DNA of 8,461 bases from Ruminococcaceae bacterium UBA5391 (GCA_002410755.1 DHOL01000028.1:1587-10047); one strand, 5' to 3'; shown: positions 1-6,167, counted from the first letter of the stretch. Notes: generated from the letters alone by a model not told the origin. Translations and numbers: made by a program.

Positions 1-1118
1 TTGCCCGCGCTTGCCACGGAAATGCGCAGTAAATCCTGATGTTCATCAACAGCTTTGATGACGGCACATAAAAAGAGCAGAAACTGCGCATTCTGGCTTG
101 GGGAATCGCCCGGCTCCAGAAGGTTTTCACCGGCGTCGGTGGACATGCTCCAGTTATTGTGTTTGCCACTGCCGTTGATGCCGGCGAACGGCTTTTCGTG
201 CAGCAGGCAGGTCAGGTTATGGCGTGTTGCCACTTTTTTCATCATTTCCATGATAAGCTGGTTGTTATCGGTCGCAATGTTGCTTGTCGTGAAAATGGTA
301 GCAAGTTCATGCTGGGAAGGCGCAACTTCATTGTGCTCGGTTTTTGCGAGAATCCCCAGCTTCCAGAGTTCCTCATCCAGGTCCTTCATGAAAGCAGCTA
401 CACGCGGCTTGATGACACCAAAGTAATGGTCCTCCATTTCCTGCCCTTTCGGAGGTTTTGCACCAAACAGCGTGCGCCCGGTGTAGACAAGGTCCTTGCG
501 CTTTTCGTACATGGACTTGTCCACAAGAAAATATTCCTGCTCTGGCCCGACCGTTGTGATAACGCGGTTGACCTTTGTGTTGCCAAACAGGCGCAAGATA
601 CGAAGGGCCTGCTTGTTGATGGCATCCATTGAGCGAAGCAGAGGAGTCTTTTTGTCCAGTGCTTCACCTCCGTAGGAGCAGAATGCCGTTGGAATGCAAA
701 GGGAATGGTCTTTTATAAACGCATCGCTGGTAGGGTCCCAGGCAGTATAGCCGCGGGCCTCAAAGGTGGCGCGCAGGCCACCGGAAGGGAAACTGGAGGC
801 ATCCGGTTCGCCCTTGATAAGCTCCTTGCCGGAAAATTCCATCAGCACCTTGCCTCCGGAGGCAGGAGTGATGAAACTGTCGTGCTTTTCTGCGGTAATG
901 CCGGTCATTGGCTGAAACCAGTGGGTAAAATGCGTGGCACCTTTTTCCAGGGCCCATTCTTTCATGACATTTGCCACAACGTCGGCGACTTTTGGCTCTA
1001 AAGGCTTGCCGCGCTCGCGCGTTTCCCTCAGTGCCCGATAGGTTTCCTGGGGAAGACGTTCCTGCATCACAGTGTCATTGAATACAAGGCTCCCGAATAT
1101 TTCAGGAACATTGCTCAT
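1..1118 (-). CDS. glnN: glutamine synthetase type III, N-terminal 372 residues (runs off the window)
   Basis: Makes glutamine from glutamate, ammonia and ATP in the cytoplasm and is the main ammonium-assimilation enzyme where present. Reading the minus strand from an ATG at 1118-1116 gives 372 uninterrupted codons to the window edge, so the C-terminal half is missing; the family is usually around 700 residues. Family motifs seen in order: [10 protein letters not shown] at residues 191-200, [11 protein letters not shown] at 261-271 (metal-binding Glu region), [10 protein letters not shown] at 315-324 (the NGSGxHxN nucleotide/glutamate site), then a [11 protein letters not shown] segment near 330-340. 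The motif spacing and an N-terminal region beginning [15 protein letters not shown] fit GSIII rather than GSI or GSII. The start is preceded by GGGAG ten bases upstream. A promoter and a terminator-like hairpin lie in its leader, which suggests control by attenuation. Family assignment is firm; the symbol follows common usage for GSIII. Confidence 0.95.
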   Translation of the reverse strand, partial: MSNVPEIFGSLVFNDTVMQERLPQETYRALRETRERGKPLEPKVADVVANVMKEWALEKGATHFTHWFQPMTGITAEKHDSFITPASGGKVLMEFSGKELIKGEPDASSFPSGGLRATFEARGYTAWDPTSDAFIKDHSLCIPTAFCSYGGEALDKKTPLLRSMDAINKQALRILRLFGNTKVNRVITTVGPEQEYFLVDKSMYEKRKDLVYTGRTLFGAKPPKGQEMEDHYFGVIKPRVAAFMKDLDEELWKLGILAKTEHNEVAPSQHELATIFTTSNIATDNNQLIMEMMKKVATRHNLTCLLHEKPFAGINGSGKHNNWSMSTDAGENLLEPGDSPSQNAQFLLFLCAVIKAVDEHQDLLRISVASAG

Positions 1119-1154
1119 TTGTCATCCACTCCCTGCATCATTTAGATTTCATGT

Positions 1155-1206
1155 CAAACAAAAAGAAGATGCCATAAGGCTTTGAAACTATGCCTTACAA
1201 CATCTT
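1155..1206 (-). terminator. leader hairpin with U-rich tail, likely attenuator of glutamine synthetase III
   Basis: In the minus-strand RNA, arm AAGATGTTGTAAGGC (1206-1192) pairs over all 15 positions with GCCTTATGGCATCTT (1180-1166) if three G-U pairs are allowed, around an 11-base loop. It is followed by CTTTTTGTTTG (1165-1155). The three wobble pairs become A-C mismatches in plus-strand RNA, so the structure favours the minus strand, the strand of the gene. It starts about ten bases after the predicted transcription start and ends about 40 bases before the ATG, so it sits inside the leader. The shape is that of an intrinsic terminator used for attenuation. The signal that would release it is not visible: I see no convincing competing antiterminator or paired ANTAR-type hairpins. 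Confidence 0.72.
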
Positions 1207-1221
1207 ATCTCTAGCCTTCTC

Positions 1222-1251
1222 ATTATAGACGCGCACCTGCCGAAAAGTCAA
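1222..1251 (-). promoter_or_regulatory. sigma-A type promoter of glutamine synthetase III
   Basis: On the minus strand a -35 box TTGACT (1251-1246) and a perfect -10 box TATAAT (1227-1222) are separated by 18 bases. Transcription should begin near 1215, giving a leader of about 100 bases before the ATG at 1118. The position just upstream of the leader hairpin means that nearly the whole leader is hairpin plus ribosome binding site. Confidence 0.82.
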
Positions 1252-1260
1252 GGAAACAGA

Positions 1261-1302
1261 TTAAAAATGCAGTGATTTCAGCACTGTACTGCACTTTTTA
1301 AA
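1261..1302. repeat. imperfect inverted repeat upstream of the glutamine synthetase promoter
   Basis: AAAAATGCAGT (1263-1273) faces ACTGCACTTTTT (1288-1299) with a one-base bulge, and a smaller pair CAGTG/CACTG (1270-1274, 1282-1286) is nested inside. It lies some 10-50 bases upstream of the -35 box on the minus strand. Because the region is divergent with no gene ending here, an operator is more likely than a terminator, although the flanking A and T runs would also allow a terminator of an unseen small RNA. Confidence 0.45.
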
Positions 1303-1425
1303 TTAACTTTTCTTAAATTCTATATTTTTTAAACAAAATTGCATTTGGATGACATGAAAAGTGCAAAAATTTTTCTTAAGGTAGTTTGCTTTTTCCCAGA
1401 AGTCTGACGGCTTTTCACTTCGTCC

Positions 1426-1454
1426 TTGCACGCATAGAAAAGAAGTATTATAAT
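1426..1454 (+). promoter_or_regulatory. sigma-A type promoter of the CrtO-like gene, with palindrome over the -10 box
   Basis: The -35 box TTGCAC (1426-1431) and perfect -10 box TATAAT (1449-1454) have the ideal 17-base spacing. The -10 lies inside a perfect 14-base palindrome, AGTATTATAATACT (1444-1457), which could be an operator. Transcription should start near 1461, about 70 bases before the ATG at 1530, which argues against the longer reading frame from 1386. Confidence 0.75.
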
Positions 1455-1529
1455 ACTATAGTAGTAGTGGGGCTGACTGTGAAATCCAGAACAAAATATG
1501 GATTTCTTAATCTTTGGGAAGTGATTGTT

Positions 1530-2051
1530 ATGCTTAAAAATGCATCTTTCTTTGGACTTTTTTTCTGGAATTCTTTCATTATGGGTATGTGGACCTGGGT
1601 GACGTTCCTGCTTTGTGAACGGATGCCAAAATCTTCACTTAATCCGAAAAAAAGCTGCTTTATGGCGCATCCATGGGAGCGCAACGGTCGCTGGTACCGG
1701 GATAACCTTAAAATACAGAGCTGGAAGGACCGCCTTCCATATCATGTAGGAAAAGGCGGATTTTCCAAGGAGCACATTACAAGCTGCTCGGTAGAATATC
1801 TTGACATATTTATCCGGGAAACCTGCCGCGGCGAATGGATGCACATGAAAAACCTATTTAGCGCCATTGTAATGCTGATTATTGATCCGCCGCTTGTAGG
1901 GCTGCTTGGTTCTTTGTTCGTTATCCTTGCCAACCTTCCGTTTGCACTGGTTCAGCGGTATAATCGTTTCCGCTTGCAGGCTTTGCGCAAGAGAAGAATC
2001 CGCGCTGTTGGTGCTGCGGGGGAAATGGAACAGAACACGGTTACTGCGTGA
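1530..2051 (+). CDS. CrtO-like small membrane acyltransferase (glycosyl-4,4'-diaponeurosporenoate acyltransferase family)
   Basis: A 173-residue membrane protein like staphylococcal CrtO, which acylates a glucosylated carotenoid in staphyloxanthin synthesis. Family features seen: N-terminal hydrophobic segment (about residues 7-28), HPWERNGRWY at 47-56, IQSWKDRLP at 62-70, the strongly conserved RETCRGEWMH at 96-105, a second hydrophobic stretch at about 108-140, then QRYNRFRL at 142-149 and a basic tail. The start chosen is ATG 1530, with GGGAAG eight bases upstream; an upstream TTG at 1386 would precede the promoter. No carotenoid gene is present in the window, so the true acceptor is unknown; another glycolipid or lipid is possible. 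A terminator follows directly. Family recognition is by motif memory; the substrate is not inferable. Confidence 0.8.
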   Translation: MLKNASFFGLFFWNSFIMGMWTWVTFLLCERMPKSSLNPKKSCFMAHPWERNGRWYRDNLKIQSWKDRLPYHVGKGGFSKEHITSCSVEYLDIFIRETCRGEWMHMKNLFSAIVMLIIDPPLVGLLGSLFVILANLPFALVQRYNRFRLQALRKRRIRAVGAAGEMEQNTVTA

Positions 2052-2068
2052 ATCCTTTCTAAGCTTTA

Positions 2069-2106
2069 TGGCAGCCGTCTGAATAGTACGGCTGCTATCT
2101 TTTTTA
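2069..2106 (+). terminator. intrinsic terminator after the CrtO-like gene
   Basis: GCAGCCGT (2071-2078) pairs with ACGGCTGC (2088-2095) around a nine-base loop, extended by a U-A and a G-U pair, and is followed by a T-rich tract TCTTTTTT (2098-2105). It lies between the stop codon at 2051 and the next start at 2135. The next gene has no clear promoter of its own, so this may be a partial terminator. Confidence 0.85.
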
Positions 2107-2134
2107 TTTATAAGTTGCAACTGGGGGGAACAAA

Positions 2135-3208
2135 ATGGCAAGAAGGCGGTTCCATTGCCTTGCGGCGCTGCTCATGTTGGCTTTTGTTTTAGTCCAGGCA
2201 ATGCCCATACCTGTTTCCGCCACTTCAGGCTTCTCTTTTGCTCTTGACCAGGCTTCCGCCTGTGCAGGTGAAACCGTTGCGCTAAACCTGCAGCTCGGTT
2301 CCAAAACAAATATTGCAGGGTTTCGTACTTTTGTTGGCTACGATGATTCTAAGCTAAAATTTATAGGGACAAAAACCTCATCTGATATTGAAGAGGGGAC
2401 ACTTTGCGTAAACAGCCGTGCCAACCCTGTCTGTGCCGTCTATGTATGTAATACGGATAAGGGACATGCACCGGCCCTTTCCGGAACGGTTCTTACGTTT
2501 CTGTTTTGTGTCAGGGACGGAGTTACAGACAGTGCAACCAGCCTACAGGTGAGCGTTGATGAGACATGCGACTACAATGGAAAAAACATGCAGATGGACA
2601 CGGACGGCGCGGTCAACCTGCAAATTTCTCATGAAAAGGCTCAAGGCTTACGGCTTACCGCTCTGGAGCCGACGCAGGGGACACTAAGTCCCGCTTTTTC
2701 CCCTGGCACTTTCTGTTACAAGGTTTCCGTTGGATCGCAGGTACAATCGATTTCGTTCCGCACAGTTTCCCCAGAAGGCACAACCGTCAAAATCAGCCGG
2801 CATTTGCTTTATGCTGCCGGTAAAGAGACGTTAATCCAAATTACGGTATCATCTTTGGACGGAAAGGAAAAGACCAGTTACTGTGTTACGGTAATCCGTG
2901 CTGCAAAAGGGGCGGAAACAGGGCAGGAGTCGACTCCTGCCACAGGACACAAGAGTACGTCGTCTGCATGGAGGAAACGCCAGCTGTCATCTGCGGCTTC
3001 AGACAAGAGGAAGACGTCGTCAGCTGCATCTGGAATTTATAGCAGATTAGCTTCCCTGCTTTCTTCCGGACAGGCTTTAGGGAACTCTTCCCCAATCATT
3101 TTTGCCGGAAGCAATCAATCCGCTTATTTTAATCTTATCCTTGGTGCCAGTCTGTTTGCGGCCATTGGAATTATTATTGGCCTGCTTCTTGGGCGGAGGA
3201 AAAAATAA
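2135..3208 (+). CDS. secreted, membrane-anchored protein with cohesin-like and cadherin-like beta-sandwich domains
   Basis: A 357-residue extracellular protein. Residues 1-30 form a signal peptide (MARRR, hydrophobic core, cleavage probably after VSA at 27-29). Residues about 33-165 resemble a cohesin fold (FALDQASACAGETVALNLQL, then FRTFVGYDDSKLKFIG and a GTVLTFLFCV strand). Residues about 170-256 resemble the cadherin-like beta-sandwich domain often found in clostridial surface proteins (LRLTALEPTQGTLSPAFSPGTFCYKVSV ends as YCVTVIRA; the run is split over 173-200 and 249-256). A Ser/Ala/Lys-rich linker (257-330) leads to a C-terminal transmembrane helix (about 332-353) and a basic GRRKK tail, so it is anchored to the membrane facing outward. 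Start ATG 2135 has GGGGGGAA six bases upstream. Eight cysteines lie in the exported part (43, 91, 100, 105, 125, 145, 194, 250), which is unusual. Cohesins bind dockerins in cellulosomes, but no dockerin or glycosidase is nearby, so binding partner and role are unknown. Confidence 0.75.
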   Translation: MARRRFHCLAALLMLAFVLVQAMPIPVSATSGFSFALDQASACAGETVALNLQLGSKTNIAGFRTFVGYDDSKLKFIGTKTSSDIEEGTLCVNSRANPVCAVYVCNTDKGHAPALSGTVLTFLFCVRDGVTDSATSLQVSVDETCDYNGKNMQMDTDGAVNLQISHEKAQGLRLTALEPTQGTLSPAFSPGTFCYKVSVGSQVQSISFRTVSPEGTTVKISRHLLYAAGKETLIQITVSSLDGKEKTSYCVTVIRAAKGAETGQESTPATGHKSTSSAWRKRQLSSAASDKRKTSSAASGIYSRLASLLSSGQALGNSSPIIFAGSNQSAYFNLILGASLFAAIGIIIGLLLGRRKK

Positions 3209-3247
3209 AATCAGGAATGGCGCTGGGTAGACGACATCCCTGATTTT
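3207..3247. terminator. bidirectional terminator shared by the convergent genes
   Basis: AAAATCAGG (3207-3215) pairs with CCTGATTTT (3239-3247), with three further pairs after a mismatch. T-rich tracts follow on both strands. The stem overlaps the TAA stop of the cohesin-like gene (3206-3208) and touches the TAA stop of the leftward PlsY-like gene (3249-3247). Confidence 0.8.
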
Positions 3248-3894
3248 TATTCGCGGCGGAATTTATTCTCACGGCTTTTCCGGCAAAAAACATGATTCCC
3301 GATTGTAATGCTGTATTCGCCTCTGTTTGGATTCCGCGCAGTTTTGAAGAACACAATAGCAACGATCATTAAAAGCGCAAAGCGGGCCGGCAGGCTGGGT
3401 TCCCAAAAGAGTGTCGCAAGCAGTGAAAAACTCATGCTGACGCAGATGCAGAGGGAATCCGGCCGAATGATGACAAAGAAGTGAAAGAAGACGGCAGAAA
3501 TAATCAGCAGAACGAGCATCTTACTGACAGGCCAAAGCCCCAGCAGCGCTCCGAAAGCGCAGGCAATGGATTTGCCGCCGTGAAATTTCAGGAACGGCGA
3601 AAAAGCGTGGCCCAGAACGGGTGCAATGGTTACCGGAAGCAACTGTATTCCGCGGATGCCCCCAAAGCGGACGGCCACAAAAACCGGCAGTGCGGCTTTC
3701 AGCACATCGAGTGCAATACATGTTAATCCAATGCCATGACCTGCCTCACGAAACACATTGATTCCGCCGGGGTTGCTGTCGGGGGAAACTTTGCGAATGT
3801 CAATGCCGCAGACCTTTTTGGGAATCAGATAGCTGTACATGACAGAGCCGGAAAGGAACCCAAGAACTGTGAAGAAAATCCAACCAATACCCAA
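3247..3894 (-). CDS. PlsY-like glycerol-3-phosphate acyltransferase family protein, divergent
   Basis: A 215-residue multi-pass membrane protein of the PlsY family, whose typical members transfer acyl groups from acyl-phosphate to glycerol-3-phosphate to start phospholipid synthesis. Motif 1 is recognisable as DSNPGGINVFR (residues 39-49; family pattern SxNxGxxNxxR). Motif 2 is GHAFSPFLKFHGGKS (95-109), with Ser in place of the usual Gly after GGK. Motif 3, normally HRxNxxRLxxGxE, is degraded to TARNPNRGE (185-193): Asn and Arg remain but the His is Thr. There is also a basic C-terminal extension. Start is TTG 3894, with AAGGTGG nine bases upstream in the 16-base gap after the glycosyltransferase gene, so the two are co-transcribed. 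It is probably a specialised paralogue rather than the housekeeping PlsY; its acceptor may differ, or it may be inactive in the standard reaction. Confidence 0.78.
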   Translation of the reverse strand: MGIGWIFFTVLGFLSGSVMYSYLIPKKVCGIDIRKVSPDSNPGGINVFREAGHGIGLTCIALDVLKAALPVFVAVRFGGIRGIQLLPVTIAPVLGHAFSPFLKFHGGKSIACAFGALLGLWPVSKMLVLLIISAVFFHFFVIIRPDSLCICVSMSFSLLATLFWEPSLPARFALLMIVAIVFFKTARNPNRGEYSITIGNHVFCRKSRENKFRRE

Positions 3895-3910
3895 AAGCGG
3901 ACACCACCTT

Positions 3911-5035
3911 TCACAGTGAAATTGAATTACAGGGTGGCGGAGCGAGTGAAATCAGATAATCCGCAATGCGGCTGTCTGTGTCTGCCGGATAAAACTGTTC
4001 CTGGGCTTCCGCCATTTTCCGGGCGGCTTCTTTGTCCAGCGCCAGATGGCAGGCCTCAAGGACAGCGCGGCTGATACTGTCTGCAAAAATAGCTGCCCCG
4101 TGCCTTGCGAGAAAAGCAGCATTCTGCTGCTCACAGCCGGGAATGGGGTGTGTCAGAACGGTTGGAATGTGCTTGGCGATTGCCTCGGTCGAGGAAAGGC
4201 CACCGGGTTTTGTGAGGACTACATCGGCTGCATCCATGTAAAGTCCCACTTTTTCTGTATAGCAGAGCGGCGTAATGCAATGGCTCATGGAAGAAAGTTT
4301 GCGGAAAAGTGGTATATTGTTCCCGCAGAGTGCCACAACACGGGAACCAGGTACGGCAGAAAGAAGCCCTTCTGCCAATGCTGCGAGATTTCCATATCCC
4401 ATACTGCCGCCCATAACAAGAAAGATATAACCGGACAGACTGAGTCCCAGTCTTTGACGCGCTTCACTTTTCTGTGTGTGCCTGAGGAACTGCGACCGCA
4501 CGGGAATGCCGATCGGCACAAGCCTGTCGGCAGGAATGCCCCGCTGAATGAATTCCGCTGCAAGGGACGCTGAAGGGATAATATAACTGTCCAGAGCCGA
4601 TTCTTCCCAAAACGGGATACAGGTATAATCTGTCACAAGGCCGACAGCGGGAACCGTAAGGCCGGATTTTCGGCGCAGCCAGGTTACAGCCTGAGCACTG
4701 AAAATGTGGGGGCAGACAATCACATCGGGCCGATAAGTACAGATTTTGCTGCAAAGCTGTTTCGCATAAAACGTATTCAGGAAAAAAATCGGCGAGCATC
4801 CGCCGGGCCTCGAAAGGGACATGCCGGCGCGGTAAAGCAGACCGAAAAGATAGGGGACATGAACCGTCACATCAGCATAAAGGCTCGAAACATGCCTGGA
4901 AGTTTTGCTGTTCCGGAGCTTCAAAACATCCAAGACCTCGGCCCTGCAGCCGCGGGCCTCCAGACATTCCCTGACGGCGAGTGAAGCGGAATTATGCCCC
5001 TGCCCCGTAGCCGTAGATAGTATCAAAAATTTCAT
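3911..5035 (-). CDS. diacylglycerol glycosyltransferase-like enzyme (MGDG synthase / UgtP type, GT28)
   Basis: A 374-residue cytoplasmic, membrane-associated glycosyltransferase that would add a sugar from a UDP-sugar to diacylglycerol or a related lipid. The N-terminus MKFLILSTATGQGHNSAS has the family GxGHxxA-type loop (residues 11-17) of the MGDG-synthase N-terminal domain (to about 170). The C-terminal GT28 half shows VMGGSMGYGN (207-216) and the donor-binding LTKPGGLSSTEA (274-285), then HPIPGCEQQNA (296-306). The length fits the family (about 370-390). An upstream in-frame ATG at 5119 would add 28 basic residues but starts within the promoter; the ATG at 5035 has AGAGGG five bases upstream and gives the canonical N-terminus. 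It is the first gene of a two-gene operon with the PlsY-like protein. Whether the donor is UDP-glucose, UDP-galactose or another sugar cannot be read from the sequence. Confidence 0.88.
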   Translation of the reverse strand: MKFLILSTATGQGHNSASLAVRECLEARGCRAEVLDVLKLRNSKTSRHVSSLYADVTVHVPYLFGLLYRAGMSLSRPGGCSPIFFLNTFYAKQLCSKICTYRPDVIVCPHIFSAQAVTWLRRKSGLTVPAVGLVTDYTCIPFWEESALDSYIIPSASLAAEFIQRGIPADRLVPIGIPVRSQFLRHTQKSEARQRLGLSLSGYIFLVMGGSMGYGNLAALAEGLLSAVPGSRVVALCGNNIPLFRKLSSMSHCITPLCYTEKVGLYMDAADVVLTKPGGLSSTEAIAKHIPTVLTHPIPGCEQQNAAFLARHGAAIFADSISRAVLEACHLALDKEAARKMAEAQEQFYPADTDSRIADYLISLAPPPCNSISL

Positions 5036-5090
5036 GGGAACCCTCTTCCTCTTGGGGTGCTCAGCCCTGCCTAACCTTATCCTGCTTCTA

Positions 5091-5119
5091 ATAGTACACC
5101 AGATCCTTCCTTTTTTCAA
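5091..5119 (-). promoter_or_regulatory. promoter of the glycosyltransferase / PlsY-like operon
   Basis: On the minus strand -35 TTGAAA (5119-5114) and -10 TACTAT (5096-5091) are separated by 17 bases. The start of transcription would be near 5084, about 50 bases before the ATG at 5035. This supports the shorter start for the glycosyltransferase. Confidence 0.7.
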
Positions 5120-5204
5120 CCGGCGGTGCTTTCCGTTTATCTGACTGATTTTAAAGGGAAAGGTTTGCCGAATCTGTTAAAACCGCAGAAAATGGAATTA
5201 CCTG

Positions 5205-5233
5205 TTTACTTTAGCATGCTAATATGGTAACAT
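5205..5233 (+). promoter_or_regulatory. probable promoter of the amino-acid ABC transporter operon
   Basis: The best pair is TTTACT (5205-5210) and TAACAT (5228-5233) with a 17-base spacer; both boxes are imperfect (4 of 6 for the -10). The spacer and -10 are covered by two palindromes (5211-5222 and 5221-5244), so binding there could block or help polymerase. The exact boxes are uncertain. Confidence 0.45.
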
Positions 5234-5244
5234 ACTACCATATT
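5211..5244. promoter_or_regulatory. two abutting palindromes, likely operator of the ABC transporter operon
   Basis: TTAGCATGCTAA (5211-5222) is a perfect 12-base palindrome. It overlaps by two bases a second inverted repeat, AATATGGTA (5221-5229) and TACCATATT (5236-5244), with nine-base perfect arms around ACATAC. They lie 36-69 bases upstream of the transporter start at 5280 and over the likely promoter. This is the pattern of a transcription-factor site; no regulator gene is present in the window, and I do not recognise the motif. Confidence 0.6.
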
Positions 5245-5279
5245 AAATTATTTCAGTTCATGATGGAGGAATGAGAAGA

Positions 5280-6137
5280 ATGAAAAAGACAATTGCCGCC
5301 CTGATTGCAGGGCTGATGGTGCTTTCCACTTCCGGCTGCGGCCTTGTTTCCCGCCAGAATGCGGCATCTGCCGCATCCGGCACGGATGCTTCCTGGGACA
5401 AAGTAAAATCCTCGGGGCAGCTTGTGCTTGGGTTTGACAAGGAATTCCCGCCAATGGGCTTTATAGATACCGCGACCGGCGAAACGGTCGGCTTTGACAT
5501 TGACATGGCAACGGAAGCCTGCAAGCGTCTCGGCATCAAAGTAAAATATCAGCCGATTGACTGGAAGAACAAATCAGCCGAGCTGAATGGTGGGAACGTA
5601 GACTGCCTCTGGAACGGCCTGAGCAAGACGGATGAGCGCGAGAAGCAGTTTCTGCTCAGCACGCCGTACATGAAAAACAACCAGATTATCCTCGTGAAGA
5701 CCGGTACCAATTACAAAGGGCTGGAAAGCCTTTCCGGTAAGACGATTGGTGTTCAGTCGGACTCTTCCGCTGAAACTGCCCTGAATGCGGATGCAAATGC
5801 CACGTTTAAAAAATCGCTCAAAGATGTTGTCCAGATTGATGATTACAGCAAAGCCGTGCTGGAAATCCAGAATGGTACCATTGATGCGATTGCAATTGAT
5901 GAAGTGGTTGCACGGTATTACCTCACCAAAAATCCGGGTGCTTATGAAATCCTTCAGGACAGTTCCGGAAAAGATATTTCACTTGCTGTAGAAGACTATG
6001 TTGTCGGCTTCCGTAAAAATGACATGGCGCTGGGAAAAAAAGTTGACGCGACTCTAGAGGAAATGGCGAAAGACGGTACTGCCGCAAAGATATCCCAGAA
6101 GTGGTTTGGTAAAAATGTTGTAACACTTGCGGGCTGA
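5280..6137 (+). CDS. amino-acid ABC transporter substrate-binding lipoprotein
   Basis: A 285-residue lipoprotein of the family 3 periplasmic-type binding proteins (SBP_bac_3), anchored outside the membrane, which captures a polar amino acid for the permease encoded next. The signal peptide MKKTIAALIAGLMVLSTSGC ends in a lipobox-like TSGC with Cys20 (Thr at -3 is slightly atypical). Fold features: LVLGFDKEFPPMGF (48-61), GETVGFDIDMATEACKRLG (67-85), VDCLWNGLSKTDERE (107-121) with the Arg that usually contacts the ligand carboxylate, the hinge SGKTIGVQSDSSAETAL (152-168), and IDAIAIDEVVARYYL (201-215). The ATG at 5271 lies directly against GGAGGA, so I choose the ATG at 5280, ten bases after GGAGG. 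First gene of a three-gene operon. Substrate (for example glutamine, cystine or another polar amino acid) cannot be settled. Confidence 0.92.
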   Translation: MKKTIAALIAGLMVLSTSGCGLVSRQNAASAASGTDASWDKVKSSGQLVLGFDKEFPPMGFIDTATGETVGFDIDMATEACKRLGIKVKYQPIDWKNKSAELNGGNVDCLWNGLSKTDEREKQFLLSTPYMKNNQIILVKTGTNYKGLESLSGKTIGVQSDSSAETALNADANATFKKSLKDVVQIDDYSKAVLEIQNGTIDAIAIDEVVARYYLTKNPGAYEILQDSSGKDISLAVEDYVVGFRKNDMALGKKVDATLEEMAKDGTAAKISQKWFGKNVVTLAG

Positions 6138-6167
6138 GCCTGCAAAAAAATCGAGAGGAGCTGGAAA

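Larger units (their letters stand above)
1119..1529. other. divergent intergenic region, glutamine synthetase III / CrtO-like gene
   Basis: This 411-base stretch carries the leader and promoter of the leftward gene, an inverted repeat, an AT-rich middle (about 1295-1375) and the promoter of the rightward gene. The reading frame of the rightward gene stays open back to a TTG at 1386. That extension crosses the predicted promoter and has no good ribosome binding site, so I do not count it as coding. No RNA gene is recognised. Confidence 0.6.

Noticed and set aside
159..632. Plus-strand frame of 157 codons inside the glutamine synthetase region
   Set aside because: It is antisense to a strongly conserved enzyme frame, has no ribosome binding site and no recognisable domain.
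1261..1302. Terminator of a small RNA in the divergent region
   Set aside because: I could not find a convincing promoter that would produce a short transcript ending here on either strand, so an operator is the simpler reading.
1386..1529. N-terminal extension of the CrtO-like protein from TTG 1386
   Set aside because: The extension spans a good promoter and has no ribosome binding site. The family's N-terminal hydrophobic segment begins right after the ATG at 1530.
4046..4573. Plus-strand frame of 175 codons opposite the glycosyltransferase
   Set aside because: It mirrors conserved GT28 coding sequence. The translated product is low-complexity and Cys/His-rich, as expected for a shadow.
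5036..5119. 28-residue N-terminal extension of the glycosyltransferase
   Set aside because: It begins within the promoter's -35 box, and the shorter start gives the canonical family N-terminus with its own ribosome binding site.
5120..5279. Possible riboswitch or T-box before the amino-acid transporter
   Set aside because: The leader from the likely start to the ATG is only about 40 bases, with no terminator hairpin and no T-box motif; only palindromes at the DNA level are seen.
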